This document shows, in pieces, positions 5,860 to 13,747 of a stretch of 13,747 bases of DNA. The notes beneath the pieces are model-generated. The model was not told where the DNA came from and did no database searches. It worked only from the letters and a program-made list of their open reading frames with translations. The stretch lies in assembly GCA_020853995.1 (NCBI GenBank), contig JADYXV010000205.1, positions 1-13,747 on the forward strand, given 5' to 3'. The translations under genes and the position numbers were made by a program. The stretch's first letter is position 1; each line of letters opens with the position of its first letter. Source of the DNA: Novosphingobium sp. Lineage in GTDB: Bacteria; Pseudomonadota; Alphaproteobacteria; Sphingomonadales; Sphingomonadaceae.

Positions 5860-6080
5860 GCGATTGTCCTTTGAAAGGGAAGATTCGGAAATTGGGCTTC
5901 ATCGATGACGCACGCCCAGTCATTGGCAGCATTCGCCCCTTCGGCGTGCTGCCAGTCCTGAATGCGTCTAGCCACCGAACCTGCTGATTCAAAGTGGCGC
6001 GTGCGCAGCGCAGAGTCGTCGCTGGCCATGGCGCGCATCAGCGATTGCTGATGCTCGGAATATTGAAAATTGAGGTCCAT
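5856..6080 (-). CDS. Small hypothetical protein, first gene of an unknown two-gene unit
   Basis: A 74-residue soluble protein I do not recognise, with many His, Gln and Ala residues and a likely helical pattern (SEHQQSLMRAMASDD, then GSVARRIQDWQHAEG). There is no membrane segment or signal peptide. The chosen ATG (6080) has GGGAG 7 bases upstream. An in-frame ATG at 6113 would add 11 basic residues. Both the GGGAG and the chosen ATG lie in a predicted hairpin (6078-6114), which suggests control of translation. The stop overlaps the next gene in an ATGA. queF lies upstream on the same strand after a gap of about 130 bases, so co-transcription with queF is possible but unproven. Confidence 0.68.
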   Translation of the reverse strand: MDLNFQYSEHQQSLMRAMASDDSALRTRHFESAGSVARRIQDWQHAEGANAANDWACVIDEAQFPNLPFQRTIA

Positions 6081-6114
6081 GCGCGGACTCCCACTTCGTA
6101 AGCGGGAGCGCATG
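6078..6114 (-). promoter_or_regulatory. Hairpin occluding ribosome site and start codon of the small two-gene unit
   Basis: Read on the minus strand, CTCCCGCTT (6108-6100) pairs with AAGTGGGAG (6096-6088), nine pairs including one G-U, around the loop ACG. Outside it CATGCG (6114-6109) pairs with CGCATG (6083-6078), leaving a 4-base bulge on one side. The 3' arm holds the GGGAG ribosome site and the ATG at 6080. Fifteen pairs in all would hide both signals from the ribosome. Fold inferred by eye. Confidence 0.5.
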
Positions 6115-6212
6115 TGGTCTCTCAGCCGATGATGCCTACAGTGGTCGTCTCATCGATGTTCATGGCATAGACGCAAATGGTTGAAATTGCAACTTCTGTG
6201 GCCATGCCGCCT

Positions 6213-6668
6213 TTAACCACGCCCGCGATAGGATGCCACGCCCTGATCCGGCAGCCATAGCCCCTCTGGCGGGGTGCCAGACTGCCAGAACACATCGATT
6301 GGGATGCCTCCGCGAGGATACCAATAGCCTCCGATGCGAAGCCATTTGGGATTCATTTCAGCAAACAAACGCTGCCCGATGCCGACTGTGACGTCTTCAT
6401 GAAAGCCGGCGTGATTTCGAAACGATCCGAGAAAAAGCTTCAAAGCCTTTGATTCAACGATCGTTTCACCCGGCGCATAGTCGATCACCAAATGCGCAAA
6501 ATCGGGCTGCCCGGTAACGGGACACAGCGAGGTGAATTCAGGTGCGGCAAAGCGGATCATGTAAAGCGTGCCCGGACGCGGATTGGGCACGTAATCCAGC
6601 GCGGCCTCTTCCGGGCTTGCGGCAAGTGCGCTGGTCTTGCCAAGGTAGATCGGTCCTTCGCTGGCCAT
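6213..6668 (-). CDS. queF: NADPH-dependent 7-cyano-7-deazaguanine reductase QueF
   Basis: Reduces preQ0 to preQ1 with NADPH in the biosynthesis of the tRNA wobble base queuosine; cytoplasmic. The 151-residue length fits the short (unimodular, type I) QueF class. The catalytic cysteine is Cys49 in TSLCPVTGQPDFAH, with proton-donor Asp56. The QueF signature ESKALKLFLGSFRNHAGFHED follows, then the substrate-binding GGYWYPRGGIPIDVFW near the C-terminus. Start ATG at 6668; an AGGGA lies about 12 bases ahead, a weak ribosome site. No other que genes are in the window. It is divergent from sseA across about 290 bases and may share a transcript with the small genes downstream. Confidence 0.95.
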   Translation of the reverse strand: MASEGPIYLGKTSALAASPEEAALDYVPNPRPGTLYMIRFAAPEFTSLCPVTGQPDFAHLVIDYAPGETIVESKALKLFLGSFRNHAGFHEDVTVGIGQRLFAEMNPKWLRIGGYWYPRGGIPIDVFWQSGTPPEGLWLPDQGVASYRGRG

Positions 6669-6698
6669 TTCGTAAACGTCCCTGATTCCGGTTTTGGT

Positions 6699-6712
6699 GC
6701 CCGATTACGGGC
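6699..6712. repeat. Short hairpin in the queF leader
   Basis: GCCCG (6699-6703) and CGGGC (6708-6712) pair around a 4-base loop, about 30 bases upstream of the queF start. It does not show the conserved loop and tail of a preQ1 riboswitch, so no function is claimed. Confidence 0.3.
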
Positions 6713-6750
6713 GTATCATCGCGTTGGGCCATGCACCGCTAAAGGCTCAA

Positions 6751-6773
6751 GGGCAAGCCGGTGGTGCTTGCCC
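6751..6773. promoter_or_regulatory. 8-bp inverted repeat in the queF-sseA intergenic region
   Basis: GGGCAAGC (6751-6758) and GCTTGCCC (6766-6773) pair perfectly around a 7-base loop. The 293-base divergent region (6669-6961) contains no convincing gene; the open frame upstream of sseA is probably untranslated. The hairpin may act in the leader of either gene or be an operator. Confidence 0.4.
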
Positions 6774-6792
6774 ATTGGGTCAGCCATACAGG

Positions 6793-6802
6793 TTGCATGC
6801 AA
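6793..6802. promoter_or_regulatory. Perfect 10-bp palindrome TTGCATGCAA
   Basis: TTGCATGCAA is its own reverse complement and lies 20 bases from the inverted repeat at 6751-6773, in the divergent promoter region of queF and sseA. It looks like a dimeric repressor half-operator, but the factor is unknown. Confidence 0.35.
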
Positions 6803-6961
6803 GGGCAGGCCGTCTTGAACCTCGAAGCCAAAGCGCCTGACCCTGGCACTTTTTCTCCAAACCCTTTTTCCTTCTCGACGCCCACCGGCGTCACGGCTAA
6901 TCTCGGCGCGTCGAACCCGCGCAAGATGGGTCGCGCAATGCAGGCAGGAGCACAAAAAATT

Positions 6962-7804
6962 ATGGATTCACTGGTGTCTACCCAGTGGCTCGCGGACGAA
7001 ATCGGCGCGAGTGACCTTCGTATTGTCGACGCAACGGCGTTTCTGCCGGAGCATGCCCGCAATCCGTTGCTGGAATACGAAGCATGCCATATTCCCGGCG
7101 CTGTCTTCATGGATCTGGCCGACATCGTCGACACGACCTCGCCTGTTCCCAACATGCTTCCTTCGGCAGAAAAATTTGCGAGCCGGATGCAGGCCCTGGG
7201 CCTTGGCGATGGCAGTCGAGTCGTCATTTACGATGACAGCCCGATCAAAACATCAACCCGCGCCTGGTTCATGCTGACAATGTTCGGCGCGCAAAACGTC
7301 GCCCTGCTTGATGGCGGGATCGCCAAATGGAAGGCCGAGGGCCGCAGATGTGCGCAAGGGCGCGAAACGCTGCGCCAGCGCCACTTCACAGTCTGGTCAG
7401 ACGACAGCCACGTACGCACCAAAGCGGACGTGATTACCAATCTTTCGACCGGAAACGAGCAATTGATCGATGCGCGCGGTGCCCCGCGCTTTACCGGCGC
7501 TATTCCCGAAGCAAACCCCGCGCTTGCCAGCGGCCACATTCCAGGCGCGCGCAACGTGCCCTATTCCTCGCTCTTTGCACCAGATGGTACGTGGAAAACG
7601 CCTGACGCCATCAAGGCCGCGTTCGAGGCGGCCGGCGTTGACCTTTCGCGACCGGTCATTTCGTCGTGTGGATCAGGCATGACCGCCAATGTCGTAATCT
7701 TCGCACTCCACCTGATCGGCAAAGATGACGTTTCGCTGTATGACGGGTCGTGGAGCGAATGGGGCCTTGATCCGGCAACCCCCAAGGCAACCGGCCCTGC
7801 CTAG
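6962..7804 (+). CDS. sseA: 3-mercaptopyruvate sulfurtransferase (tandem rhodanese)
   Basis: Transfers sulfur from 3-mercaptopyruvate to a thiol or cyanide acceptor; part of cysteine breakdown and sulfane-sulfur supply. The 280 residues hold two rhodanese domains: an inactive N-terminal one (VDATAFLP, then AHIPGAVF-like CHIPGAVFMDL, then VVIYDD and LLDGGIAKWKAEGR) and a catalytic C-terminal one (LIDARGAPRFTG, SGHIPGARNVP). The active loop CGSGMTA has nucleophile Cys236; the CGSG(V/M)T loop distinguishes mercaptopyruvate from thiosulfate sulfurtransferases. The ATG at 6962 has AGGAG 11 bases upstream. The frame extends upstream to 6761, but those 67 residues are low-complexity and not rhodanese-like. 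It is followed by metC after 78 bases on the same strand. Confidence 0.93.
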   Translation: MDSLVSTQWLADEIGASDLRIVDATAFLPEHARNPLLEYEACHIPGAVFMDLADIVDTTSPVPNMLPSAEKFASRMQALGLGDGSRVVIYDDSPIKTSTRAWFMLTMFGAQNVALLDGGIAKWKAEGRRCAQGRETLRQRHFTVWSDDSHVRTKADVITNLSTGNEQLIDARGAPRFTGAIPEANPALASGHIPGARNVPYSSLFAPDGTWKTPDAIKAAFEAAGVDLSRPVISSCGSGMTANVVIFALHLIGKDDVSLYDGSWSEWGLDPATPKATGPA

Positions 7805-7814
7805 AGTGCCTTGG

Positions 7815-7829
7815 CGGGATATGTTCCCG
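7815..7829 (+). repeat. Short hairpin between sseA and metC
   Basis: CGGGA (7815-7819) and TCCCG (7825-7829) pair around a 5-base loop, 10 bases after the sseA stop. There is no T-tract. It may be a weak terminator for sseA or part of the metC leader. Confidence 0.35.
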
Positions 7830-7858
7830 GAATCGTTTGAAAGGTCGAAGTCTGTGAC

Positions 7859-7878
7859 GCTTGCTGCTAACAGCAAGC
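7859..7878 (+). promoter_or_regulatory. Hairpin directly upstream of the metC start codon
   Basis: GCTTGCTG (7859-7866) and CAGCAAGC (7871-7878) form a perfect 8-bp stem with a CTAA tetraloop. The 3' arm ends 4 bases before the ATG at 7883, in the place of a ribosome site, and no Shine-Dalgarno sequence is visible elsewhere. It could limit initiation on metC. Confidence 0.45.
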
Positions 7879-7882
7879 CGAT

Positions 7883-9124
7883 ATGAGCAAGCCAACAAAC
7901 ACTGATGACCTGCATGCGACTACGCGCGGCGTCCTGGCAGGCCGCCGCGCCGAATGGACGGGAACGCCTGACCATCCCGGCGCTGTCGTAAATCCCCCCG
8001 TTTGGCGTGCGTCGACGCACCTCTATCCCGAAATGGCCGCTTTGCGCGCACATCCGGCCAATCAAGACGGCAATTTCTATTACGGCAGGCGCGGTGGGCC
8101 AACGCAATGGGCACTGGCAGAAGCGTTGACCGAACTGGAGCCGGGCGCAGCCGGTACCGTGCTATACCCGTCCGGAGTGGCCGCCATCGCAGGCGTTTTG
8201 CTCACAGTTCTGCGGCCCGGCGACGTCTTGTTGATGACCGATAACGCCTATGAACCCAGCCGCGCCATGGGCCGCGGACTGCTCAAGGACTTCGGCATTG
8301 AAACGCGCTGGTTCGATCCCACCAGTCCTTCCTCGTTCGAGGCTGGCTGCTGCGAGCGCACGAAAGCCGTACTGCTGGAAAGCCCGGGCAGCCTGACGAT
8401 GGAAGTTCAGGATGTACCAGCGCTTGCCGCAGCGGCCAAAGCGCGCGGGATCGTGTCGATTCTTGACAATACTTGGGCCTCGGCAATCGGCTTTGCCGCT
8501 CTGCGGCACGGCGTCGACATCACGGTGATGAGCCTGACAAAGCATGTGTCCGGCCATTCGGATTGCATGATGGGCAGCGCCAGCGCAGGCGCGGATTGGT
8601 ACCGCAAGCTGAGGTTGCGCGCGCAGGGGCTTGGCAATGTTGTCTCGCCCGATGATGCTTCACTGATGTTGCGCGGCCTGCGCACGATGAAGTTGCGGCT
8701 GGACGCAGAAACGGCTTCGGCACTGGCAATTGCGCAATGGCTGGAAAGCAGGCCGGAAGTGGCGCGCGTGCTTTGCCCGATGTTGCCCGGATCGCCAGGG
8801 CATGATCTGTGGCTACGCGATTTTACGGGCGGCTGCGGATTGTTCAGCTTCGTGTTGAAGCGCGGCACATCGGCAGCGCGAGATGCGCTGATCGATGCCC
8901 TTGACCTGTTCGGCATTGGCTATTCCTGGGGCGGATTTGAAAGTCTGGCTACTCCCGTTGATCCCGCACCCATCCGCACGGCCAGCGCATGGCCACTGGC
9001 CGCGATGGAACCGTCCGACGCCTTCGGCATTCGACTATCCATCGGTCTTGAACACACAGCGGACCTTATCGCCGATCTTGAACAAGCGCTGGCGGTATGG
9101 GCCGCCTATGGAGAAGTTGCGTGA
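7883..9124 (+). CDS. metC: Cystathionine beta-lyase (PLP-dependent)
   Basis: Cleaves cystathionine to homocysteine, pyruvate and ammonia in methionine synthesis (trans-sulfuration enzyme family, fold type I PLP). The 413 residues carry NPPVWRASTHLYP, the cofactor/substrate motif YYGRRGGPTQWALAEAL, YPSGVAAI, the DNTWAS aspartate and the PLP-binding Lys220 in SLTKHVSGHSDCMMG. The C-terminal FGIGYSWGGFESLATPVDP and RLSIGLEHTADLIADLEQAL are typical of MetC rather than of cystathionine gamma-synthase. The ATG at 7883 lacks a visible ribosome site and is preceded by a hairpin. Its stop overlaps the start of the following mscS gene, which points to co-translation with a channel protein. Close paralogues exist, so exact substrate is less certain than the family. 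Confidence 0.92.
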   Translation: MSKPTNTDDLHATTRGVLAGRRAEWTGTPDHPGAVVNPPVWRASTHLYPEMAALRAHPANQDGNFYYGRRGGPTQWALAEALTELEPGAAGTVLYPSGVAAIAGVLLTVLRPGDVLLMTDNAYEPSRAMGRGLLKDFGIETRWFDPTSPSSFEAGCCERTKAVLLESPGSLTMEVQDVPALAAAAKARGIVSILDNTWASAIGFAALRHGVDITVMSLTKHVSGHSDCMMGSASAGADWYRKLRLRAQGLGNVVSPDDASLMLRGLRTMKLRLDAETASALAIAQWLESRPEVARVLCPMLPGSPGHDLWLRDFTGGCGLFSFVLKRGTSAARDALIDALDLFGIGYSWGGFESLATPVDPAPIRTASAWPLAAMEPSDAFGIRLSIGLEHTADLIADLEQALAVWAAYGEVA

Positions 9125-10047
9125 TTGAAGTGAAGCAGCAGATCGCTGAAAGCATCCGTCTGCTCAACGCTATCGGTTTCGACATCGGCAATTACCACAT
9201 TTCGGTGTGGGGCGCTTTGCGGATCGTGATCGTGGTATTGCTGGTCTTCGTGATGGGCCAGCTTGTCAGCAAACTCGCCCGTCGCATGTTCCGCCGGATC
9301 GACAGGCTGGACCGCGCGCAGCAGTTGCTGGGTGAAAAGATCGCATCCATCGCGGTCTGGGCTTTGGCAATCCTGATCGGGATCGACGTCCTGGGGATAA
9401 ATCTCACCGCGTTGACGGTGTTTTCGGGCGCTTTCGGTTTGGCCATCGGTTTCGGTCTGCAAAAGACGTTCGGCAACCTGATCGCGGGGATCATCTTGCT
9501 CATGGACCGCTCGATCAAGCCCGGCGATGTGATTGCAGTGGCTGACGGCAAGGGCAACACGTTTGGCGAGGTCAAGAAGATCGGCATCCGCGCGGTATCT
9601 GTCACAACACGTGACAATCGTGAATACCTCATACCAAATGAAAACTTGATGACTCAACAAGTTGAAAACTGGTCATATTCCTCCCGAGAAGTTTCGATCA
9701 ACATTCCTGTTGGCGTGGCTTACGGCAGTGATCTGGATGTCGTTGAGAAGCTACTGCTCGAAGCGATCAGCGGAACACCCCGCGTGCTCGGTTTCCCCTC
9801 GCCCGGCGTCCTGCTTACCGCTTTTGGCCCCAGCAGCATCGACCTCACCATGATTGTCTGGATTGATGACCCCGAAGCCGGAGTAGGCAACGTGCGTTCG
9901 GACGTGTTGTGGAAAGTCTGGCGCTCTTTCAAAGAACATGGGATCGAAATTCCCTTCGCCCAACAGGATGTAAACCTTAAGGACAGTGCAGGCTTGCGCC
10001 GCATTGCCGATGCTTTGACAGCGCGCGAAAAGCCTGCAGATGCTTGA
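9121..10047 (+). CDS. MscS-family small-conductance mechanosensitive ion channel
   Basis: Inner-membrane channel protein of the MscS family, which opens under membrane tension to release solutes. The GTG start at 9121 overlaps the metC stop (GTGA) and has GGAG with 7-base spacing, giving 308 residues. Helices: TM1 about 30-48, TM2 about 74-92, and pore helix TM3 about 95-128 with the Gly/Ala-rich pattern GAFGLAIGFGLQKTFGNLIAG. The MscS beta domain follows: MDRSIKPGDVIAV, then RDNREYLIPNENL, then the alpha-beta C-terminal domain with IEIPFAQQDVNL. The start at 9097 would lie inside metC without a ribosome site. Coupling to metC could mean the channel relieves sulfur amino-acid or osmolyte build-up, but that is speculation. 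Confidence 0.92.
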   Translation: MIEVKQQIAESIRLLNAIGFDIGNYHISVWGALRIVIVVLLVFVMGQLVSKLARRMFRRIDRLDRAQQLLGEKIASIAVWALAILIGIDVLGINLTALTVFSGAFGLAIGFGLQKTFGNLIAGIILLMDRSIKPGDVIAVADGKGNTFGEVKKIGIRAVSVTTRDNREYLIPNENLMTQQVENWSYSSREVSINIPVGVAYGSDLDVVEKLLLEAISGTPRVLGFPSPGVLLTAFGPSSIDLTMIVWIDDPEAGVGNVRSDVLWKVWRSFKEHGIEIPFAQQDVNLKDSAGLRRIADALTAREKPADA

Positions 10048-10132
10048 ATTGACGATGCCGCTAAAGCTGATCTAGGCCAAGGACAAACCATTCTCACTGG
10101 TCACTCGTGTCGCTTGCCCCCATCTGAGCCAC

Positions 10133-10903
10133 ATGAGCAATCCCGTTTCAAGAATCGGAACCGTGTTCCTTGTTGGCGCTGGCCCGGGTGATCCGGACCT
10201 CTTGACGCTGCGCGCGGCGCGTTTGGTGATGAACGCCAAGGTGCTGGTGCATGACGGGCTGGTCGATCCTGCAATCCTCGCCATGGCCCCCAAAGGCTGC
10301 CGGATGATCTCGGTCGCCAAACAACGCTCGCGCCACACCATGCAACAGCACGATATCAACGCCTTGCTGGTGCGCGAGGCGCTGGCAGGCAACGATGTGG
10401 TACGCCTCAAGGGCGGCGATCCGTTCGTGTTCGGGCGCGGTGGTGAAGAAGCAGAAGATTGCTTTTCTGCTGGCGTACCGGTGCAAGTCGTCCCCGGCAT
10501 CAGCGCCGCGATGGGCGCGGCAGCCTCTGCCATGATCCCGCTGACGCACCGCGACAGCGCCAGCATCGTCACTTTCGTGGCGGGCCAGTGCAAGGGGCTG
10601 ACCGACCAGAACTGGGCTGGCCTTGCAGGCATCGGTCGCACGCTGGTAATTTACATGGGCGTCGCCACAGCTGACGCCATTGCCGAGAAATTGATGGCCG
10701 ACGGCCTTGCGCCGGACATGCCCGTGGCCGTGGTCGAGAACGCCGCGCGCCCTGAAATGCGCGTGCTGCGCGGGGCCTTGGCTGGCCTTGGTGCAGTAGT
10801 GGAAACAAACAAGGTCAAGAGCCCTGCCCTCATCATCATCGGTGATGTGGCAGGCCGGGGAGACATGATGGAATTGAAGCAAGTTTTGGAGATGGCAAAG
10901 TGA
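10133..10903 (+). CDS. cobA: Uroporphyrinogen-III C-methyltransferase (monofunctional SUMT)
   Basis: Methylates uroporphyrinogen III twice with S-adenosylmethionine to give precorrin-2, the branch towards siroheme and cobalamin. The 256 residues carry the SUMT motifs: GAGPGDPDLLTLRAAR (15-30) that binds SAM, VHDGLVDPAIL, RLKGGDPFVFGRGGEE (91-106), VVPGISAAMGAAA and PLTHRD. There is no N-terminal dehydrogenase/ferrochelatase domain, so this is a CobA-type rather than a full CysG enzyme, and later siroheme steps must be encoded elsewhere. It heads a tight operon with sulfite reductase, whose cofactor is siroheme, so supply of that cofactor is the likely role. An 85-base gap precedes it; its ribosome site is weak. 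The stop overlaps the next start (GTGA). Confidence 0.94.
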   Translation: MSNPVSRIGTVFLVGAGPGDPDLLTLRAARLVMNAKVLVHDGLVDPAILAMAPKGCRMISVAKQRSRHTMQQHDINALLVREALAGNDVVRLKGGDPFVFGRGGEEAEDCFSAGVPVQVVPGISAAMGAAASAMIPLTHRDSASIVTFVAGQCKGLTDQNWAGLAGIGRTLVIYMGVATADAIAEKLMADGLAPDMPVAVVENAARPEMRVLRGALAGLGAVVETNKVKSPALIIIGDVAGRGDMMELKQVLEMAK

Positions 10904-11196
10904 AGATCATCACCGGAAATGATCTGCGCACCGGCGACGTGATCTGGTGGACCGGCCAGGGCTGGTCGCGCCTTGTCAATGATGCCGTTGCCGTGGGCGA
11001 AGATGCAGACGCTATCATCGCGCAGGAAAACGACAAGCAAGTGGTCACAGACACTCACGTTATCGACGCAGAAACCACCTCTGAAGGGGTGCGTCCTGCC
11101 CATATCAAGGAACGTATCCGCGCTTTGGGCCCAACCGTGCGGATGGACCTTTCGCTGAAGCCTGCGGACCCTGCCGCCGCCAAGTGGGTGATCTGA
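10900..11196 (+). CDS. DUF2849 domain-containing protein, sulfite reductase operon
   Basis: A 98-residue soluble protein of the DUF2849 family, known mainly from its place beside cysI in alphaproteobacteria; no biochemical role is established to my knowledge. It starts TGNDLRTGDVIWWTGQGWSRLVNDA, contains an acidic middle section, and ends PHIKERIRALGP-like and DPAAAKWVI. There is no cysteine, signal peptide or membrane segment, so it is not a redox cluster protein. The GTG start overlaps the cobA stop and has GGAG with 8-base spacing. The stop is one base before the cysI start. The tight packing suggests a helper for sulfite reductase, for example in siroheme delivery, but that is inference. 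Confidence 0.85.
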   Translation: MKIITGNDLRTGDVIWWTGQGWSRLVNDAVAVGEDADAIIAQENDKQVVTDTHVIDAETTSEGVRPAHIKERIRALGPTVRMDLSLKPADPAAAKWVI

Positions 11197-11197
11197 A

Positions 11198-12842
<1,645 letters not shown>

Positions 12843-12850
<8 letters not shown>

Positions 12851-13274
12851 GCAGACCTTGCGCTATCGCAACGATGAACCCGTCAACGATCCCGCTGTAA
12901 CGGTTGCCACTTTTGCGGACCAATCAAACGCCACCGCCGTGCGGATTGAACCGGGTGAAGACGCCCGCGCGCTTTTGCCGCATCTGGATCGTCTCGCGCT
13001 CGTCGAAGTAAACTTCCCGACATATGGCGATGGGCGCGGCTATTCGGCGGCACGTATCCTGCGCGAACATGGCTACGCGGGCGAATTGCGCGCGGTGGGC
13101 GATGTGCTGATAGATCAGCTTTCGCACATGCGCCGCTGCGGTTTCGACAGCTTCGCACCCGAACAGCCGATTGCTGCCGAGGCCGCTGAAAAGGCCTTCG
13201 CAACCTGGCCCGACGTTTATCAAAAGACCGTCGATGGCCGTCCCGCGATCTGGGCGAAGCGGCACCCCGCTTAA
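12843..13274 (+). CDS. DUF934 domain-containing protein, sulfate-assimilation operon
   Basis: A 143-residue soluble protein of the DUF934 family, regularly found between cysI and cysH in proteobacteria; function not established. It contains the family core LVEVNFPTYGDGRGYSAARILREHGYAGELRAVGDVLIDQLSHMRRCGFDSF, with one conserved Cys within MRRCGFD. There is no membrane segment. Two starts are equally well equipped: ATG 12843 with AAGGAG (7-base spacing) and in-frame ATG 12825 with AAGGAGG (6-base spacing), adding six residues. Both lie inside the end of cysI, so translation is coupled to it. I chose 12843 because the extra residues look like read-through of a ribosome site. It is followed by cysH after 34 bases. 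Confidence 0.87.
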
Positions 13275-13308
13275 GGCGCAACGCCGAACTGACTGGACAA
13301 CACCCGCA

Positions 13309-13747
13309 ATGGACCGCTCCGTGACCCGCAATCTTGACCGCAAGATCGACCTGATCGACACCGGCCCTCGTTTCAGCGACACGGACGCGATCCGGCTCAA
13401 CAATCTGTTCAGGGGCACCGACACGCAGGACATGCTGCGTTCGGTCATCCATGATGGCTTGGCGGGCGATCTTGCGGTGGTGTCCAGTTTCGGCGCAGAA
13501 AGTGCGGTGCTGCTGCATCTGGTGGCGCAGGTGGATAAGGGGCTGCCCGTCCTGTTTCTTGAAACGCAAAAGCATTTCGCCGAAACCATCGCCTACCGCG
13601 ATCAGCTGGCCGACGTGCTCGGCCTGACAAATCTGGTGATTGTCGAACCAGAGGCCGAGGTCATCGCCAAAAAGGATGACAATGGCCTGCGCTGGTCATG
13701 GGACCCGGACGGCTGCTGCGAAATCCGCAAGGTTGAGCCGCTGGCCA
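13309..13747 (+). CDS. cysH: Adenylyl-sulfate reductase, CysH family (3' end cut by window)
   Basis: Reduces APS (or PAPS) to sulfite, the step before CysI. The first 146 residues are present and the frame is open to the edge. The nucleotide-binding loop SSFGAESAVLLHL (59-71) and LFLETQKHFAET are CysH hallmarks. A Cys pair (136-137) followed by EIRKVEPL is the first half of the 4Fe-4S ligand set of bacterial APS reductases and is absent from E. coli-type PAPS reductases, so APS is the likely substrate. The second cluster pair and the C-terminal catalytic Cys lie beyond the window. The ATG at 13309 has only a weak ribosome site; an in-frame GTG at 13321 is an alternative. Confidence 0.92.
   Translation, partial: MDRSVTRNLDRKIDLIDTGPRFSDTDAIRLNNLFRGTDTQDMLRSVIHDGLAGDLAVVSSFGAESAVLLHLVAQVDKGLPVLFLETQKHFAETIAYRDQLADVLGLTNLVIVEPEAEVIAKKDDNGLRWSWDPDGCCEIRKVEPLA

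Noticed and set aside
6669..6790. preQ1 riboswitch upstream of queF
   Set aside because: A short hairpin exists, but it lacks the characteristic loop and A-rich tail that pair to form the preQ1-I fold.
6761..6961. 67-residue N-terminal extension of SseA
   Set aside because: It is low-complexity, unlike rhodanese or a signal peptide, includes an inverted repeat and a palindrome, and the ATG at 6962 has its own ribosome site.
7805..7882. SAM-II type riboswitch upstream of metC
   Set aside because: The position is tempting, but the conserved pseudoknot sequence blocks of SAM-II are not visible. A covariance-model search would be decisive.
10048..10132. TTGACG at 10049 as the -35 box of a cobA promoter
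   Set aside because: No acceptable -10 box lies at 16-18 bases, so the promoter is unsupported, though some promoter is likely in this gap.

Overview
The window reads as ordinary-density chromosomal DNA of an alphaproteobacterium, most likely a sphingomonad (Novosphingobium/Erythrobacter type). This is inferred from moderately high GC, a GcrA cell-cycle regulator (an alphaproteobacterial hallmark), an ABC-2 permease/gcrA/GGDEF neighbourhood, and a cobA-DUF2849-cysI-DUF934-cysH sulfate-assimilation operon. No CRISPR array, transposase or integrase is visible.

Layout. (1) 1-1647: a nearly complete umuC (translesion polymerase, 5' end cut by the window edge) followed by a small protein with a C-terminal membrane anchor. 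(2) 1648-2021: a repeat-bearing non-coding stretch, then a minus-strand tRNA-Ser(CGA) whose 3' end faces the umuC side, so the umuC module may be an integrated segment. (3) 2170-3481: hspQ (+) convergent with a solo ABC-2 permease (-), separated by a GC-rich hairpin. (4) 3595-5561: gcrA and a soluble GGDEF diguanylate cyclase lacking the inhibitory I-site, with two strong inverted repeats between them. (5) 5569-6668 (minus strand): a long hairpin at the convergent junction, two overlapping small genes of unknown function, then queF. (6) 6962-10047: sseA, metC and an mscS-family channel; metC and mscS overlap by GTGA. (7) 10133-13747: cobA, DUF2849, cysI, DUF934 and cysH (cut by the right edge), tightly packed and mostly overlapping.

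From 6962 to the right edge the theme is sulfur: mercaptopyruvate sulfurtransferase, cystathionine beta-lyase, the first siroheme step, siroheme/4Fe-4S sulfite reductase and an APS-type reductase, with two conserved unknown partner proteins. No flavoprotein reductase (CysJ) is present, so the electron donor of the sulfite reductase is not encoded here.

No clearly new multi-gene system is visible. The best leads are small. One is a 37-nt hairpin on the minus strand that would pair both the Shine-Dalgarno sequence and the start codon of an unknown two-gene unit (6078-6114). Another is the pair of DUF proteins coupled to the sulfite reductase. The others are the membrane-anchored partner of umuC next to a tRNA, the gcrA-diguanylate cyclase linkage, and an 8-bp hairpin ending four bases before the metC start. 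All hairpins were found by eye; no folding or database search was run.
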